This document shows positions 11,070 through 23,857 of a stretch of 64,000 nucleotides of DNA, in pieces. Source of the DNA: Siderastrea radians (taxonomy: Eukaryota > Cnidaria > Anthozoa > Scleractinia > Rhizangiidae). Numbering within the stretch: the stretch's first letter is position 1; each line of letters starts with the position of its first letter. The stretch covers positions 33,176,307 through 33,240,306 of the forward strand of contig OZ024896.1 in the NCBI GenBank assembly GCA_964017195.1, in the 5' to 3' direction. The notes beneath the pieces were generated by a model, which had not been told where the DNA came from, made no database searches, and saw nothing but the letters and a program-made list of their open reading frames with translations. The position numbers were made by a program, and so were the translations under genes.

Positions 11070-11890
11070 AGCTTTCATTTGAATGGTCCCAGTCACCTTA
11101 CGATTTCATTAATTCAAGTACTGAAAAGTTAGAATCGTCTTGTACAGAATGATTATAAACATTACCACTGTAAAGCACTGCTCAGTAGCTTTCATTCGAG
11201 TGGTCACACTGAAGGATTTCATCCACAGTCTTAAACGTTGGAACGACCTTTTTCAGCACAATAAACAGTACTAAAGGCATAAAACAGTCAACAACTTTGA
11301 TGTGAGTAGTCACAGGTGAGAATTGAATCCCAGATTTAGAAGCTTGAACTACCTTGTATAGCATAATACAGAACCATACCAAGGGTAAGTGTTCACAGCG
11401 GTCAAACGCACGACGCGTGCGCAGTTCCCGCAATAATTTTACGAAAGAAAACAGAGACAACTGTCGAAAGTTCCACTTTAACCGCAAAACTTAACGCCAT
11501 TTCTGAAAACTTAAGCTTTCTACTTCGAGCATGTGTTCAGAATGAAGTAACGGGCATCCACAAGTTTTATCGGCGCGAAATTTTGTTTATCGGGACATTT
11601 TATGTATCGTTTTCACACGAAATTCGCACTCGTAGAAGTCTGAACTGATTCAAACTTCAAGGCTCTGAAAAACCGGAAGTGACGTTTTTTTGCGTTTGAC
11701 CACTGTGAAGGGTAAGTGCTGCTCGAAAACATTTTTGTGGTCACATAGGGTTTAACCTCACAGATTTCTTATACATCATGTCTCGTGATAAACACTGCCG
11801 TGCCAAGGCCAGAACTAGTTCTGCTCAATAACTTTCATTTTTGTGGTTTCACTTTAAAATTTAATCCGCAGACACAAAAATTTGGACTAC
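11070..11890 (-). repeat. Coral-type ~104-bp repeat, reversed, split by a Mutator-like element
   Basis: Reversed units ('agctttcatttgaatggtcccag', 'actgctcagtagctttcattcgagtggtcacact', 'ggatttcatccacagtctt') run to 11391. They resume at 11719 ('gctgctcgaaaacatttttgtggtcac') and fade by about 11890. The break is the inserted element at 11392-11709. Confidence 0.65.
11392..11709 (+). mobile_element. Mutator-like MITE, copy 1 (318 bp)
   Basis: Terminal inverted repeats TTCACAGCGGTCAAACGCA / TGCGTTTGACCACTGTGAA. It is flanked by a perfect 9-bp duplication GGGTAAGTG (11383-11391 and 11710-11718), the size typical of Mutator-like elements. A second copy lies in the opposite orientation at 61361-61680. 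No coding capacity. Confidence 0.8.
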
Positions 11891-13254
11891 ATTAAACATT
11901 GTAGGAGTGAGAAAGAAAAAACTTCTTTGCCTTTATTTTTGACCGCACTCATTGTTACACGACTAATCCGTCTGTGAGACATCATACTGGTAATAAAAAC
12001 AGGATTGTCCTATATGTATGTTGATTAGCCGACGTGATCCTGCTAGAAACGTACCATGTAAACAACACCTTTCCATTTTAACTTAATTAATACTTCCAGT
12101 TTGGAAACTGTAAACTTGTTTTTCTTTGACTTTCGTCAGAGTCAGTTTCTCACTTGCACCTCCGACAGAGCATTTTCAAATCACACTGTAAAAACGTAAA
12201 ACCAAGATTCAGTCACACGGGGTGGATTGCAGACCATACGGTGGAAAATACATCGCAAGAGAAACATGACCTACGGAACTCTATAGCACTAAGACAACAA
12301 CTGTCAGCGTTTTTCTCCGTCGCGACGCCAAAACGAACTACATGAAAGAAGCCAATATTCTGGAATAATCACGCATTGTTCTTAAGCTCGGCTTCAATAT
12401 AGTCCAATAATATATTTGTTTAATTAACTCCAAAATTAAACTACTTCTTAACCATATAAGGCAACAGGTTTGAAAAGCTGCTAATTGGATGAACTAAGTA
12501 CGTGTCGTCACCATGAATCACGCTTGTCGATAGGTTTGGTTGCCATGGTACCACTGTCAGCCACCATTTTCAAACAATGTCGACATGCATATCAGCACCG
12601 ATTATCATCAACGGCTCAAGAGCGTCTCCTAGAAAACAGGATATATCACTCGACATCACTCTCTCAAAATGATCAGACAGCCGTTACCCAGTACCAAGGC
12701 AAAGAAGGAAGACAGTGTTTTTACTTCTGGGCGATGAACGTCAGGCAAACCTAATTCTTTTCCGAGATAAAAAGCTTATCCCTCATAAGATATTTTTAAA
12801 TCATTTATTGGATCTGTAACAACTGGAAACAACAGGAGCTTAGTGAATGATTTTTAGCATGATTTCATAAGTCCTCTTAACAAAATATCTTGATCACATG
12901 AGTCCCACAGGAAGTGGGACAGACAATAGATGGGGAAGATAGAAATGGAATTTGATATGGAGAGGCTATTAAACCCAAGTGTCACGTTTTTCATGTTTGC
13001 CTTCGATCAAGAGCATTCCTTTGAAAATATTTCTTAATCAAAGTTGCAGCATAGAATTTCTTTAAAAATTGTTCACAAATCATCATATTCAGTTAGATCA
13101 TATAGAAGAAGGAGTCGTGGTTTTCGAAGTAAAGTCCATAAACGACAGTGTCATTGGAAGTGATTAGAATCTAATTTCCTTTTACAATATCAAAACATAC
13201 ATTGAAGGTTAAAGAGATAAACTGAAACCCCAACTCAGGAAAATATGTGACCAT

Positions 13255-13480
13255 TCATAAGAAAGCTAGTGAGCATTACTTTCTTGTGGTATTGTCAATT
13301 ATTACCTGCTCAGGGAGACTCAATCTTTTGAGCCTGTAGATGAAAGCGGTAAGTTTGACCATTCATCGTTAAGTGTGACATTCGAATAAATACTGAGCAG
13401 TGGTAGCATTTATTATGCTATTCAGGGGGATTTGAGTTTTGAGTCTGTTAAGACGAAATCGTAAAAGTGTGACGACTACT
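13255..13480 (+). repeat. Degenerate coral-type ~104-bp repeat
   Basis: Phrases such as 'aagctagtgagcattactttcttgtggtattgt', 'ttttgagcctgtagatgaaa' and 'actgagcagtggtagcatttattatgct' match the unit seen at 29730-30160, with many substitutions. Confidence 0.5.
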
Positions 13481-14583
13481 GTCAGAAGTGTGCGTGCCCC
13501 TGCAATCTTATTTAGACAAACAAGGGGCGACGTATCAGGAAATAAAATTACACTGCTTTGAACCCTGTGGTTAAAGGTTGCCCACGTTGGCTTAAAAAAA
13601 AATGAAAAACAAATTTGACATGAGTAATGCCACGAATATTTAAAAATACAATTCAACAAGAGGAGTTTTACGAATTAAACCTTAGGTTTACTGTTCTTAT
13701 TTTCTTTTGCAACTTAAAAGAAAAAAAGAAAGAACTGGATACAAAGTTGAAGAACTATGAGTTCTCGCTATAATCACGTGATATTTATAACAACGAAACT
13801 TAATTAATGTACACTTCCGTTTGGTGCTTGTTTGTGCAAATTTAAAAATAAAATGGTTTAATTGTCACGAGACCCTGTCTTGGCTGTATTAGCACGATAT
13901 TTTTGTCAGTAGTGAAAGAAACTGTCGTTTTGTGGTTAAACTGCAGGCAAACGCGCGTGCAGCTATTAATAAATATTTAGAAACACAACTGATCAATAAT
14001 TTGTTTTCACGAAATGGCAGTCCAATGGAATGCAAGAATAAGAAAAGGTTTACCCCAAGGCATAAAAATAGTAATAATGATATGATAATCCAGCAAATTT
14101 TTCTTCAAAAGAATCTGCCTGCGGTTAAAATCTCATAGGTTGTGTCCGTCAACCGCGCCGGGCGTTGTTGCGAGAAAAAAAGTAACGTCATCACTTTATT
14201 CAGAAGCCTTCTCAAATAACACTCTAATTCGGAAGGACGTTTCTACACCCATGTGCTGTGTAACTCAAACTTTCAAAAGTCGTGTCAGATCTTCGTCTTT
14301 ACAGCTCAAAAAAACTTCCAGGTCCTTCTCAAGTCTCAACTAAGGTTGGTAGAATTGTTTTGATTCAACCGTTTTAGAATTGGTTAGAGCACCACTGGCG
14401 ATAGTGAGAGAAGCTTTGCGTTCATCAGCTTCTATTTTTTTTTTTCAGAAATCATTAGTTCTTCGTTGGGTAACATAGTTGAGTCTATTAATATTGATTG
14501 CGTTTAAGTTTGTTGCGGTAAATCTTATATGTGGCCATTTAGATGAAAGGTATCGAAAAAAGCTTTTCTGAGGTGCCGTTTAG

Positions 14584-14743
14584 TACAATCGAACCTCTCT
14601 TAACGGACACCTCTATGATACGGACAACTTTAATGGGGTGAGCTCATTTTGTCGGAAAGGGACCCAAACTTGTAATACGGACACTTCCATACGGGCACTC
14701 ATCGCTGTCTCTTCAATGTCCGTATTAAAGAGGTTCGATTTTA
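14584..14743. mobile_element. Pogo/Tigger-like MITE (160 bp)
   Basis: Terminal inverted repeats TACAATCGAACCTCTCTTAA / TTAAAGAGGTTCGATTTTA with TA at each end, the usual target of the Tc1/mariner superfamily. It interrupts a coral-type repeat unit (14500-14583 and 14744-14840). No coding capacity. Confidence 0.6.
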
Positions 14744-15318
14744 CTTTGAAAGGTGGTTAATTCTCACTTTTAGGTCCCTGAATTGAATCGTACGGTGTGA
14801 CAGTTCAAATGAAAGCTATTGAGCAATATTTTGTAAAGCTTTTCCGTCCGACTGGCAAAGCGAAAAGGTTACTTGCACGCCCAAACTATGTGCCCGATCT
14901 AAGTGCGGTCGTTTTCTCGATCGTTCCAAACCATCTTCCCCTGTGGTTTTTGGGCAAGGAAGGGAAGGACAAGAGATGCGCTTGGTGTAAAAAGTTGTTT
15001 CTTCTTTACTGTTTAAAAAGGTCGACTATCTGTTGATTGCATTGGTGAAATCCAGATACCTGGATTAATACAATTAAACTGGCCGTGCTTGTTGTTTTCA
15101 ATGTTCCATATTTAGTATCCGAGTTGGAAATTCTCAGTGAGTTGCTCTAAATGCTGACATACGGTCAAAATGATATCAAATCTGTGCAGACGTAACTCTC
15201 TTCGCCAAAGGTCAAACTCGGAATTAAAAGTTATTAATAGTAGGTGTATGTCTATGCTAAGTAACAGTTGCTAGGCACAATCAATCACATTTAATATTTA
15301 ATTTAAATCCTCACAGAG

Positions 15319-15906
15319 ATGCTTTGTTTCATCGTGGCACTCGTCACTGAATTTCTATTGATGGCCGAAGTTGTCGCGTCGTCATCACAAAAGTGTAATG
15401 CTATAGAATGGAACACTTGTTTGCAGCAGTGTAATGGCACTTCATGCAAATGCGGCGTGACATACGGGGACTCAAGTTATACAACATGTAAACAGACCTG
15501 CCAAGGCTCTAAATGCAAGGCAATCACGTGTTCTTCTGGGACTTGTTTTCAAAAGTGTCACAACTGCCACATGGAGTGCACAAGTGACGTCGATTATTGC
15601 AGCCAGCAGTGTCTTTCTGGAGCATGCTCTTTCAAGTGCAATGCCAGGCACTGTGTGCAAGAATGCAATGGTAGGAAATGCGAACATGTGACTCCTGTCA
15701 CGTGCCGAACAATCTACCCACGTCTTTATCTGGTCATATTGGCGGGTCTTTTCGCAGCAACAAGCGTATTGTCTTTTTTGTTATTGGTGATGTCTTGTAG
15801 AGAAACCGACCTCTGTAAATGGAACAAACACGCTAGATACGTGAAGATTCGTAGCGTCAGTAGCAGCCTTGATAGTCTTAATTCACTGGAGGCAGTAGCC
15901 GCGTGA
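15319..15906 (+). CDS. Cysteine-rich single-pass membrane protein, paralogue 2
   Basis: Predicted 195-residue type I membrane protein, function unknown. Signal peptide at about 1-21, then an ectodomain with the same 20-cysteine pattern as paralogue 1 plus one extra cysteine near the membrane. The block CHNCHMECTSDVDYCSQQC is identical to that of paralogue 1. The membrane segment is at about 136-160, followed by a cytosolic tail with a Ser-rich motif (SSSLDSLNSL) that aligns with paralogue 3 (SSSLESVDSL). The ATG follows an acceptor ending at 15316 by two bases, again implying a 5'-UTR intron and a single coding exon. The poly(A) signal is at 16098-16103. Same strand as the other two copies, 11.4 kb downstream of paralogue 1 and 8.6 kb upstream of paralogue 3. 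Confidence 0.87.
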   Translation: MLCFIVALVTEFLLMAEVVASSSQKCNAIEWNTCLQQCNGTSCKCGVTYGDSSYTTCKQTCQGSKCKAITCSSGTCFQKCHNCHMECTSDVDYCSQQCLSGACSFKCNARHCVQECNGRKCEHVTPVTCRTIYPRLYLVILAGLFAATSVLSFLLLVMSCRETDLCKWNKHARYVKIRSVSSSLDSLNSLEAVAA

Positions 15907-16097
15907 CAGGTCTGATTATCAACAGCAGCATGATGGTGAACCGTTTCGTTACAAGCTTAGTTAAAGTTACGTGACACTGAAAAGTTCCGATACAAGCACA
16001 GTGAACGGCTGCGTGACTGTAAACAGCTTTTTTTGGTATTGTAGTGAATAATTCTGTGATAGTCAATAGCTGAGCCTGTGTGACAGAGTTACCTGAC

Positions 16098-16103
16098 AAT
16101 AAA
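16098..16103 (+). terminator. Poly(A) signal of paralogue 2
   Basis: AATAAA, 192 nt after the stop codon. It is the first canonical hexamer downstream of the gene. Confidence 0.5.
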
Positions 16104-16184
16104 CAGCTCTGTGACAGAGATCAACTTGATATAATGTGAATAGTCCCATGAAAAGCAAACAGAGTTTTGTGATGATTATCATCT

Positions 16185-16400
16185 GCCTGAGTTTTGTGAC
16201 AGTTACTGTGTGACATTCATTAGCTATGTTACATTCAGTTTAGTGGGGCCCTAGTTTACAGCCGCAGTCTACCTGAGTTTCGTGACAGTTACTGTGTGAC
16301 ATTTATCAGCTATGTTACATTCAGTTTACAGCCGCAGTCTACCAGAGTTTCGTGACACTTATCAGCTTCGTTACACTCAGTTTACAGCCACAATTTGATG
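16185..16400 (+). repeat. ~70-100-bp tandem repeat behind paralogue 2
   Basis: Three degenerate units built from 'gagtttcgtgacagttactgtgtgacatt', 'agctatgttacattcagttt' and 'acagccgcagtctac'. They lie just past the predicted poly(A) site, so they are intergenic or part of a longer 3' UTR. Confidence 0.65.
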
Positions 16401-16403
16401 CTG

Positions 16404-19400
16404 GAGGCATGTTCTTGTCATTGTTTGAAATTACTCCTCAAGAAGCCTGATGTGACTTACATATACGACCTACTATTAAAATGATTGTTACTCAAAGCAG
16501 GAAGAAATACAAGAGTTTATCACTTTGAGAAGGACAAACTTGAACTGATTTGGCATGAGATTATCAACGCTTGAGATTGTTGAGCGAAAATGCACACGAA
16601 GGAATGAAAACATTCAATTGTGAAAGTATAAAAATCCATTATTTGTACGTTTAGTAAATAAGTTAAATACAAAAACAGTTAGCTTAAATATTTCACAGCG
16701 CAAAGAGAGAGATCGTACGTTGCACGCTAATAAAACTAAAATTCATGTCTTCATGCTTCTTGCTTAGAGTTTAATCAAATGTTAATAAGTCAGAAAGCCT
16801 TACCTTGTTATCTAAAGATTCCTCTCGCTGTTATTCTGCCTCAGCGCCTACAGCTCTTTTTGTAGGGGAACGCAGAAGCCGATCGCAGTTGTCCGCCATT
16901 TTGTTCACTTCGGCCGTGAGCACCTGGTAACTAGTTTTGCACTGATTGGTTGAGCCCCGTATTCATAAACTCCGAAGCGGGAGTGTACGGGAAGCGGGTA
17001 GATAAGTGGCGGGAAGCGGGAGAAAAAGGGGAAAATTATGCACATAACATAATATCTTGCAAACGAAAAAGGGCAAAGAGGCAGGAGCCAACAAAAAAAG
17101 GGCAGGGACCTGGAGTGATGGGTGCCGGAAACCCTCCCAACCCCCATACCACTAAACCACTATTCTCTTTACCGATTGCTATGAATTTGTTTGCGAACTA
17201 ACATGCTCAGTTAATAATTATCGGCGTATTGGTATGCATCTGAAAAGAAGTTATCGCGTTGACCACTCTTGCCTATTCGCAAAACAGTCCTGCCTTTTGC
17301 ATATTCAGTTGATTGAGGCAAGTAAGTGAGTCAACGAAAACCTGCCCACAAGAGTTATATTTCCAAACTACGCCACAGAAAAGCTACATAGAAATGGCGA
17401 AGTCTTTTGGACATATTTGGTCAGTAAATAAGACTGATAGATTTCCTATCTTTTTTGTCTCAAAAGGGTGTGGTTTCTAGCTATGTAGTTGTAAAGAGAA
17501 ACGTGGGAATTAACAAAAGTTTAGTCACTTCACAGAAAGAGAAGTGGTAACGTGAAGAAAAAGAAAAACATTCTCAATATGCTGCCTTAAAATAGGTGGT
17601 ACTCGGCGAGACGTAAAAAGTGAAACATGAAGTATCAACGACCTCCTGACCAAATTCATTCCGTAGCGATTTTTAAATTGCACTTCTCGTCAGCACTCAG
17701 ATACTCACAATCGTTTTTGGCACAGCCTTTTGTCAGTGTGCTTAATGTGTTATGTGTGTCTGAAAAAAAATTGCCAGGGTCAGGGACCGGGGCAACACAC
17801 ACCCTCTCCAAAATCTCTTAGGAGCACCACACGTACACACAACTACTATTGGTAAACACAGCACACCAGCAGACATCACTCCAGGAGAAATGCATTCTCC
17901 TCTGATTAGTTACGGTCACTTTCAAAAGTTTGATCTTCTTTTCACTGTGTGAATTTCGAGATGTGGAGATTTCCTTGATTTTCCATGTTTGCTATTGAGA
18001 CAGAAGCAGTCTACCACAATTACAGGTAAAAGTGAAATCTCGGATCAGCATTTAGTAAAACGGTTTCATGGGCCCCGCGCGCCGTGCCATAACCCCGAGG
18101 CGGTGATTAACTTCTTCTTCTTGTTTTCTCTTGGTCTGATATCGACTACAAAGGAATTAAGTTTAGACGTCACTCTAGTGAGCGATTTCCTTGAAATTGG
18201 TTGGTAACTAACGTTAACTACCAGTGTGCGATTCCATCGTTCATAAGGCATCAGGGAATGTCACTGATTGGACGGGTTCTTTCACAAACTAACATAACAG
18301 ATGGTAAAACTCCGCCAAACATCTTAGCTTACGCAATCTAGTCAATTATCACTAAGAAAATAGGAATTAACCAGAAATAACGTTTCATTCACAGCTAACT
18401 AAAACCAAAGATGGATAGCACGGTGAGGTTGAAAACCTGTACGTGGCATACATTGCACGTTTCTGTGCATGAGTTAGGCGGGTGTAAAAACAAATGAAAA
18501 ATGTGGTTCCCAACCGGTCAGACAGATTTGCTCACAGCTTGATTCAGCATTACGTGTAATTGATATTTCACAATAACATCACGTAGATATACTCAATTGT
18601 CATATTTGGTCATATCACTTCGATCATCATTCTATATATAATCCTATGTCAACAGGCTTGCCTGATGATGTTTGCATGTAACCCAAGTTTTCGTCGTCAC
18701 GTTAAGTTCCCTTTAAATATTGCTGTTCCCAGTTTACGCGAATAGTGTGATTTGCAAGAACATTCACTACCGCCGAGAGGAATTTTCAGTCAGACCGTTA
18801 TCCCAACATCAGCAACGTTTGACGGTGAGTAATTATAAACGAACTCCTTCCAAGCCCTACACTGGGTCTTCTTTAACACTTTTGCTCACTGAGGCCGTAA
18901 TTTAACCTGGACAAAATTCTCCGCTCAGATGTCGTTTTTTTTTTTTTTAAGAGTTATTGTGAAAAAAATAACCGTCGTAAAATACTGAAAATTAAAACTG
19001 CTGCAATTTGAATACTCTGGGATTCTTAAAACCACCACGTTCAGTACAAAAAAATCCAATAAATAAAAAATGTAGTTGGCATCATGACTTGTTAAAAATG
19101 CCAGACGGGATTGTGGAAGCCATAACCGCCAGCGAAGCATATGTAAAGAGCTAACAATTTTCCTTTTTCTGATTCTCTATTATTTTCTATTTGTCGAGAT
19201 TGATATCTCTCTTTCAGAGCCAGACAAAACATAATATAACGTAATACAACATTTTTATTTAGGATACACCGGTTAAAACACCAATCGCCGAAAGGAAAAA
19301 TCGTGGTCCCAAAGTGCCTTTTGGCTCAAAAACATCACTAAACAATAACAATAGAACAGAGTTAGAATTGGGCGATAGCAAACTCTCTGGTCAGCCGGAA

Positions 19401-22400
19401 ACGCCAACACTCAAACACGAGTTAAAAAAACTCCAAGTGCAATGGTAAAGAACCCTTGACAAAACCAACAGCAACAAAAGTGCAGACGGGCAATTCAGTG
19501 AAAACTTTCATTAGTCGCAAGTCAGGTTTACAGTTTAATCCGGTTTAATGTCCACTGAAAGGCAATAGGTCGACAAGTTGTGTTTACGGTTCCATTTCTA
19601 AAAAAAAAAAAAAAAAAAAAAAGCAAAACAGACAGTTCCCCTGGAGAGTATTCAACAGCTTTTATTCAATGAGAGGTCACATTCACACTTGCGGATTTTT
19701 AGTCTACCGCTTAGCTTGAGATTGACACCAGGAGGGTTAAAAAAGGTCTTCTTTGTTCCCTAATACTAACTCTAAGTTGTCTAAAACCGATTATTGATCG
19801 CACATGGTGTAGTACCATACGGCGTTGAATGAGCACGGGTCAGTAAACCCAGTTCGTGCAGCTACATAACTAAATAAACCCACTTTGTTATTAACAATCA
19901 GGTAAATATTTCATCTTAAAATAATGTGAAACCAAGATAATTATCTTTCCATGAAGTCAGATTTCTTCCCAGTGGTTGCCATCACAAGATCATCACGTAA
20001 CGATTAATCCTTTTAAACCGTTTTGCGTATTTTCAATTCCGGTGACGCCCTTATGATCAAGTGCAACGACTGGCTCTAACAGACTTCAAAATTAACATCG
20101 GCAAGGTTTAACTCCAGCTTGCAATGAGTCAAGCAACGACTGTTTCTGCTAAGGGACAAAACGTAAGCCCGCGAAATCGCCTGCCAAATGGAAACATTTC
20201 ACGTGTCTTCTCCACGCGACTTTCGCGTGCTTTCGAATCAGTTGTTCTTGGTCCGTGTGGTGCGCTCGACTACCACTACTATGACAGTCTTGCGAATCTT
20301 CGGCCCCCGTTTGCAACTTGGGGATCCTGAGAACGAAATGATGTTGCTCCTATTCCTTTCCATTTAGGAGCATAGTAACAAACGCAAAATAATTCTTGAG
20401 CGGAAAGATCTACTGGTCAATTTGGTAACCAGCTATTTTGTGATAAACATCTTATCTTTATGTTGTTTATGATAATAGATGCATGCTGACCATGACTCAA
20501 AAGATATCGTGCCCTTGCCAAGGCCAAATAAAACGTGAGAGATTTATCTCAAAACCCTGAGGGAAGTCGAAGAATTTGTCTTGATTTTCTTTATTATTGA
20601 AAAGCTGAGCAGAAGTGACAAATTAAAAAAAAAACAGTCGTCTTTCTCCAATAGGTTTTCCACCGGGTACTCCGGTTTTCCCCTCTCCTCAAAAACCAAC
20701 CTAACCAACCCTAAGTGTTTCGTGGGTAAACAAATTACTTTTTTTTCAGTCGCGGTGGATATGCATCTGCATACTCCTTTGTCCCTCTCAGTGGAATGCT
20801 TTCTACACACTGGCGAACCAACGATCACTAAGGGGCAAGCGTCCCAGAATTGTAAACTGAAAAGGGAATTCATCACAAATTTTTCTCTTTCCTTGTTTGA
20901 AAAATCCAGAGGATGGAGGCCTGAATTACAGGCAAGATCATTTTTCAGCTGAAATTTAAATCACGATCGAGTTTCTTAACCTGGTGTGATTTATGTCAGT
21001 AACCTCAATCTGTCATCATCGTAAGATCACGAGGAGACGGAGTAAATATAGAAATAAAAAGCAATAAGCTAACATATAGCAGTGAAGCTTTTCAAATGGA
21101 CGTGATCTGAAGAAAAATACGTCATTTTCCTGAAGACTTCGTTTGTTGAAAACGAATTTCCTTCTTTTCGAAGAGAACGCGCTATTTCTGCTTTTCGTAT
21201 CAGACCTGATGAAATCATTGAAATGATGACGTCATCAGGGATTTTTCCCTTTGAAGTAGCCTTAGTCATCACTTTCACTTTGCTTGAGAAACGTCTTACG
21301 AAGCACTTCTGACACGTTAAAGGCTGGCAAGACGGAGTATAACTTGTGCAATTCAAAGTTTCTTTTCAAGCTTCGTTGGTGGTATTAACTGGTAGGACCG
21401 ATTCAGAGGGAGCGAGCTACTGATTTTTTGCAGGTTTGTACATGGCCACATGCCTTTCACTCTTTAGGGGGAATGTTTCATCCCAGCTTGCGACAATCCA
21501 TGCTCAAAACGCGTAAAAATGAAAATTTTAACTTTAAACGGTAGGAGAACTGGAGATCTTCTGGTTATCATGATGCGGGCATGAAAATGAGGGTTCGAAT
21601 CCGTCACTTAGTTTACTCATGCCGGACAATTTATCGAGTTCTGTGTTCTGGGGCTCAAAAGGAAACTTCTAACGTACAATCTTGGGAGCAGAAAATCTTA
21701 ACTCTCCGGTGCCGGATAAGAGGAAAATAAAATGCTTTACTATATTCCCTATTTCCTTTACCGCTTTTCGGACAACCTCAGATAAATGGAAAAAAAATCA
21801 CAATAACTACAGAGGGAGTATAAGCGACTACGACAACCCATCTGGGGAACATAACTACAAAGGAATGACCAGCAACTTGCAAAACATTATTAGTCGCCAC
21901 TGTCAAAGATTTAGTTTTAAAGGCAAGTGCCTGAAAACGTTAGTATTCTCCTAGAATATCATTGAATCCAATATCAGCCGGGTATTTCGCGCGTAAAGAA
22001 GTACTCTTTGTAGAATAGTCACCATGTATCAAACGCCGCGAAAGCTAATGAACAGTGATAGATTCCGAGTTGCAAAAAAGTAATCTCTCCCCACCCCCCT
22101 CACTTTTCCTCATAAAAGCCTAATCCACTTGCCTTGATACACCATGCATCATGCAAGAAAAAATCAGATTTGCTTTTGGAAATACATGTGGTACTTTGCT
22201 GGCCGAATTCCCGAAACCGCGCTCAGAAAGTTCTGAAGGTCAATTAAAAGTTCAAGGGAGTACTTTCGTTTTTATCTCCTGTTAGATTTCCGTTACCATC
22301 TTAGTTTTATGACATAGGTAAACGTATAGAGAAATTCCAAAGTGTCAAGATAGCTAGTGAGCAGAAGTTTCTTTTGGTGCTGTTTATTATGCAGCTGTAC

Positions 22401-23680
22401 TATTGAGTCCGTGGATAAAATCCTTATTTGACCATTTAAACGAAACGGCTATGCTTTATTAGTATAGACTAAAAGCTACTGGACAGTTTTATGCTGTGCT
22501 GTTTTTCAGTATTTTACAGAGCAAAATTTGGGTGTTTTTTTCATACTTGAACTTGGCATTAGAGCCTTCCTCAAAACTGCAACCACGCATCAACTTGTCT
22601 TTTCTTTGATACTTCCGTCATCGTCCTTACAAAACCTCTGGACAATAAACTTGGTTCTCAAATGCATTTAAATCGGCTTACAGATCATCCTGGCATTAAT
22701 CCACGGTATCAAACCTTCTATCGCCTCCACTACAATGATACCTCAAATAAACTTAAATCTGTCCGATCAGTTTGACGGGTATCTAATTTCCCTAAAACTG
22801 TGATGAAACACTTACAACGGAAGAACTTTTACGTACGACTTGGACGTCAACGACCGGATTCAGTGTGCTTGCACATGCTGCTGGCATATTCCGTCGTCTT
22901 TTCATTAAGGAAGAGGTTTCACTTGGTGGTCACCTGAGGATATGATTTCTCAGTTTTAGCCAAGATACAAGCTCATCGAGGTAATCGGAGGTCGCCCTTG
23001 TCGTCGTCGTATTCCTTATTAAGTTCCTCGATTTTTTTTTCGAACGTATTACTATTTTCTGTTTGTGAGTTCCCGAGAAGGAATACAAGATTGTTCCCTT
23101 CCTCCCCTGATGTCTAACCTCCCAACACCAGCCATTTTCAATTGAAGGACTTCCTCTCCGGTTTCCTCTTTTACCAGTGCTCACTTAAGATGTGATCACG
23201 ATGTTTCCTCCGTTTAATGTTTCTGTTATCTTTATCGCCTCTCTATCTCATACCTGCTTTTTTAATCTCTCTTCCTCACGTACAATCGTCGCCGGAATGT
23301 TTGGGACACTAACGAGCATCGATGTCTCAGATAACCCGAATACTTTACTGGTTTCAACATATTTTACCGGATGTGAAAGAAAAAGATTTGCGAGATAGAT
23401 ATCTTTCGTGTAATTTAATAATAATTTTCAATTTCTGAACAAAATGAGAGAAATTGTAAAGTGAACTGTACCTAATGCCATTCGCCAGGACAGTAGATTT
23501 CAATACATTTCATCCCGTTTCACGAACTAAAAATTAACAGCATCTCATACTCAGGCCAAATCCCGCCAAAACTGTGTTGGACCTCATAAATCATTTTGTG
23601 AGAAAGCACGGCAAAGCATGTGTGCAGTGAACGAAAGTTTTGCAATCGGGCACGAAACCTTATCCAGCAAAATGACACTA
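16404..23680. other. Gene-free stretch between paralogues 2 and 3
   Basis: No supported gene. It contains a purine-rich block at about 16965-17120 (similar in composition to 9840-10010), poly-A at 19601-19622 and a coral-type repeat unit at 22345-22450. Open frames up to 123 codons lack domains or splice context. The first exon of paralogue 3 probably lies here but cannot be placed. Confidence 0.45.
22345..22450 (+). repeat. Coral-type ~104-bp repeat, single unit
   Basis: 'agctagtgagcagaagtttcttttggtgctgtttattatgc', then 'attgagtccgtggataaaatcct' and 'gaccatttaaacgaaa', matches the unit at 29730-30160. Confidence 0.6.
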
Positions 23681-23857
23681 AATAGGCCATTTCCGATTTG
23701 TCTTGAGCCTCTTTCACAAAGCAAGTCTTGGTGCACAACCTTTCATACGAAAATGAGTTTTCATTCACACACAAATAAAACTCATTTTTATTCGAAAGGT
23801 TATGCACCAGGCCTCGCTTTGAAAAAGAGGCACAAGACAACTCAGAAATGGCCTATT
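23681..23857. mobile_element. Palindromic MITE with AATAGGCCATTTCNGA ends, copy A (177 bp)
   Basis: Ends AATAGGCCATTTCCGA / CTCAGAAATGGCCTATT. The inner arms are 'aacctttcatacgaaaatgagtttt' / 'aaaactcatttttattcgaaaggtt'. Two relatives lie at 26934-27106 and 51439-51668. This copy ends 46 bp before the splice acceptor of paralogue 3, and an open frame running through it joins the paralogue 3 frame by chance. Confidence 0.7.

Larger units (their letters stand above)
11891..15318. other. Gene-free stretch before paralogue 2
   Basis: I see no supported coding exon. Degenerate coral-type repeat units occur at about 13255-13480 and around 14500-14840, and a pogo/Tigger-like element at 14584-14743. 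It presumably contains the unmapped non-coding first exon and intron of paralogue 2. Confidence 0.45.
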
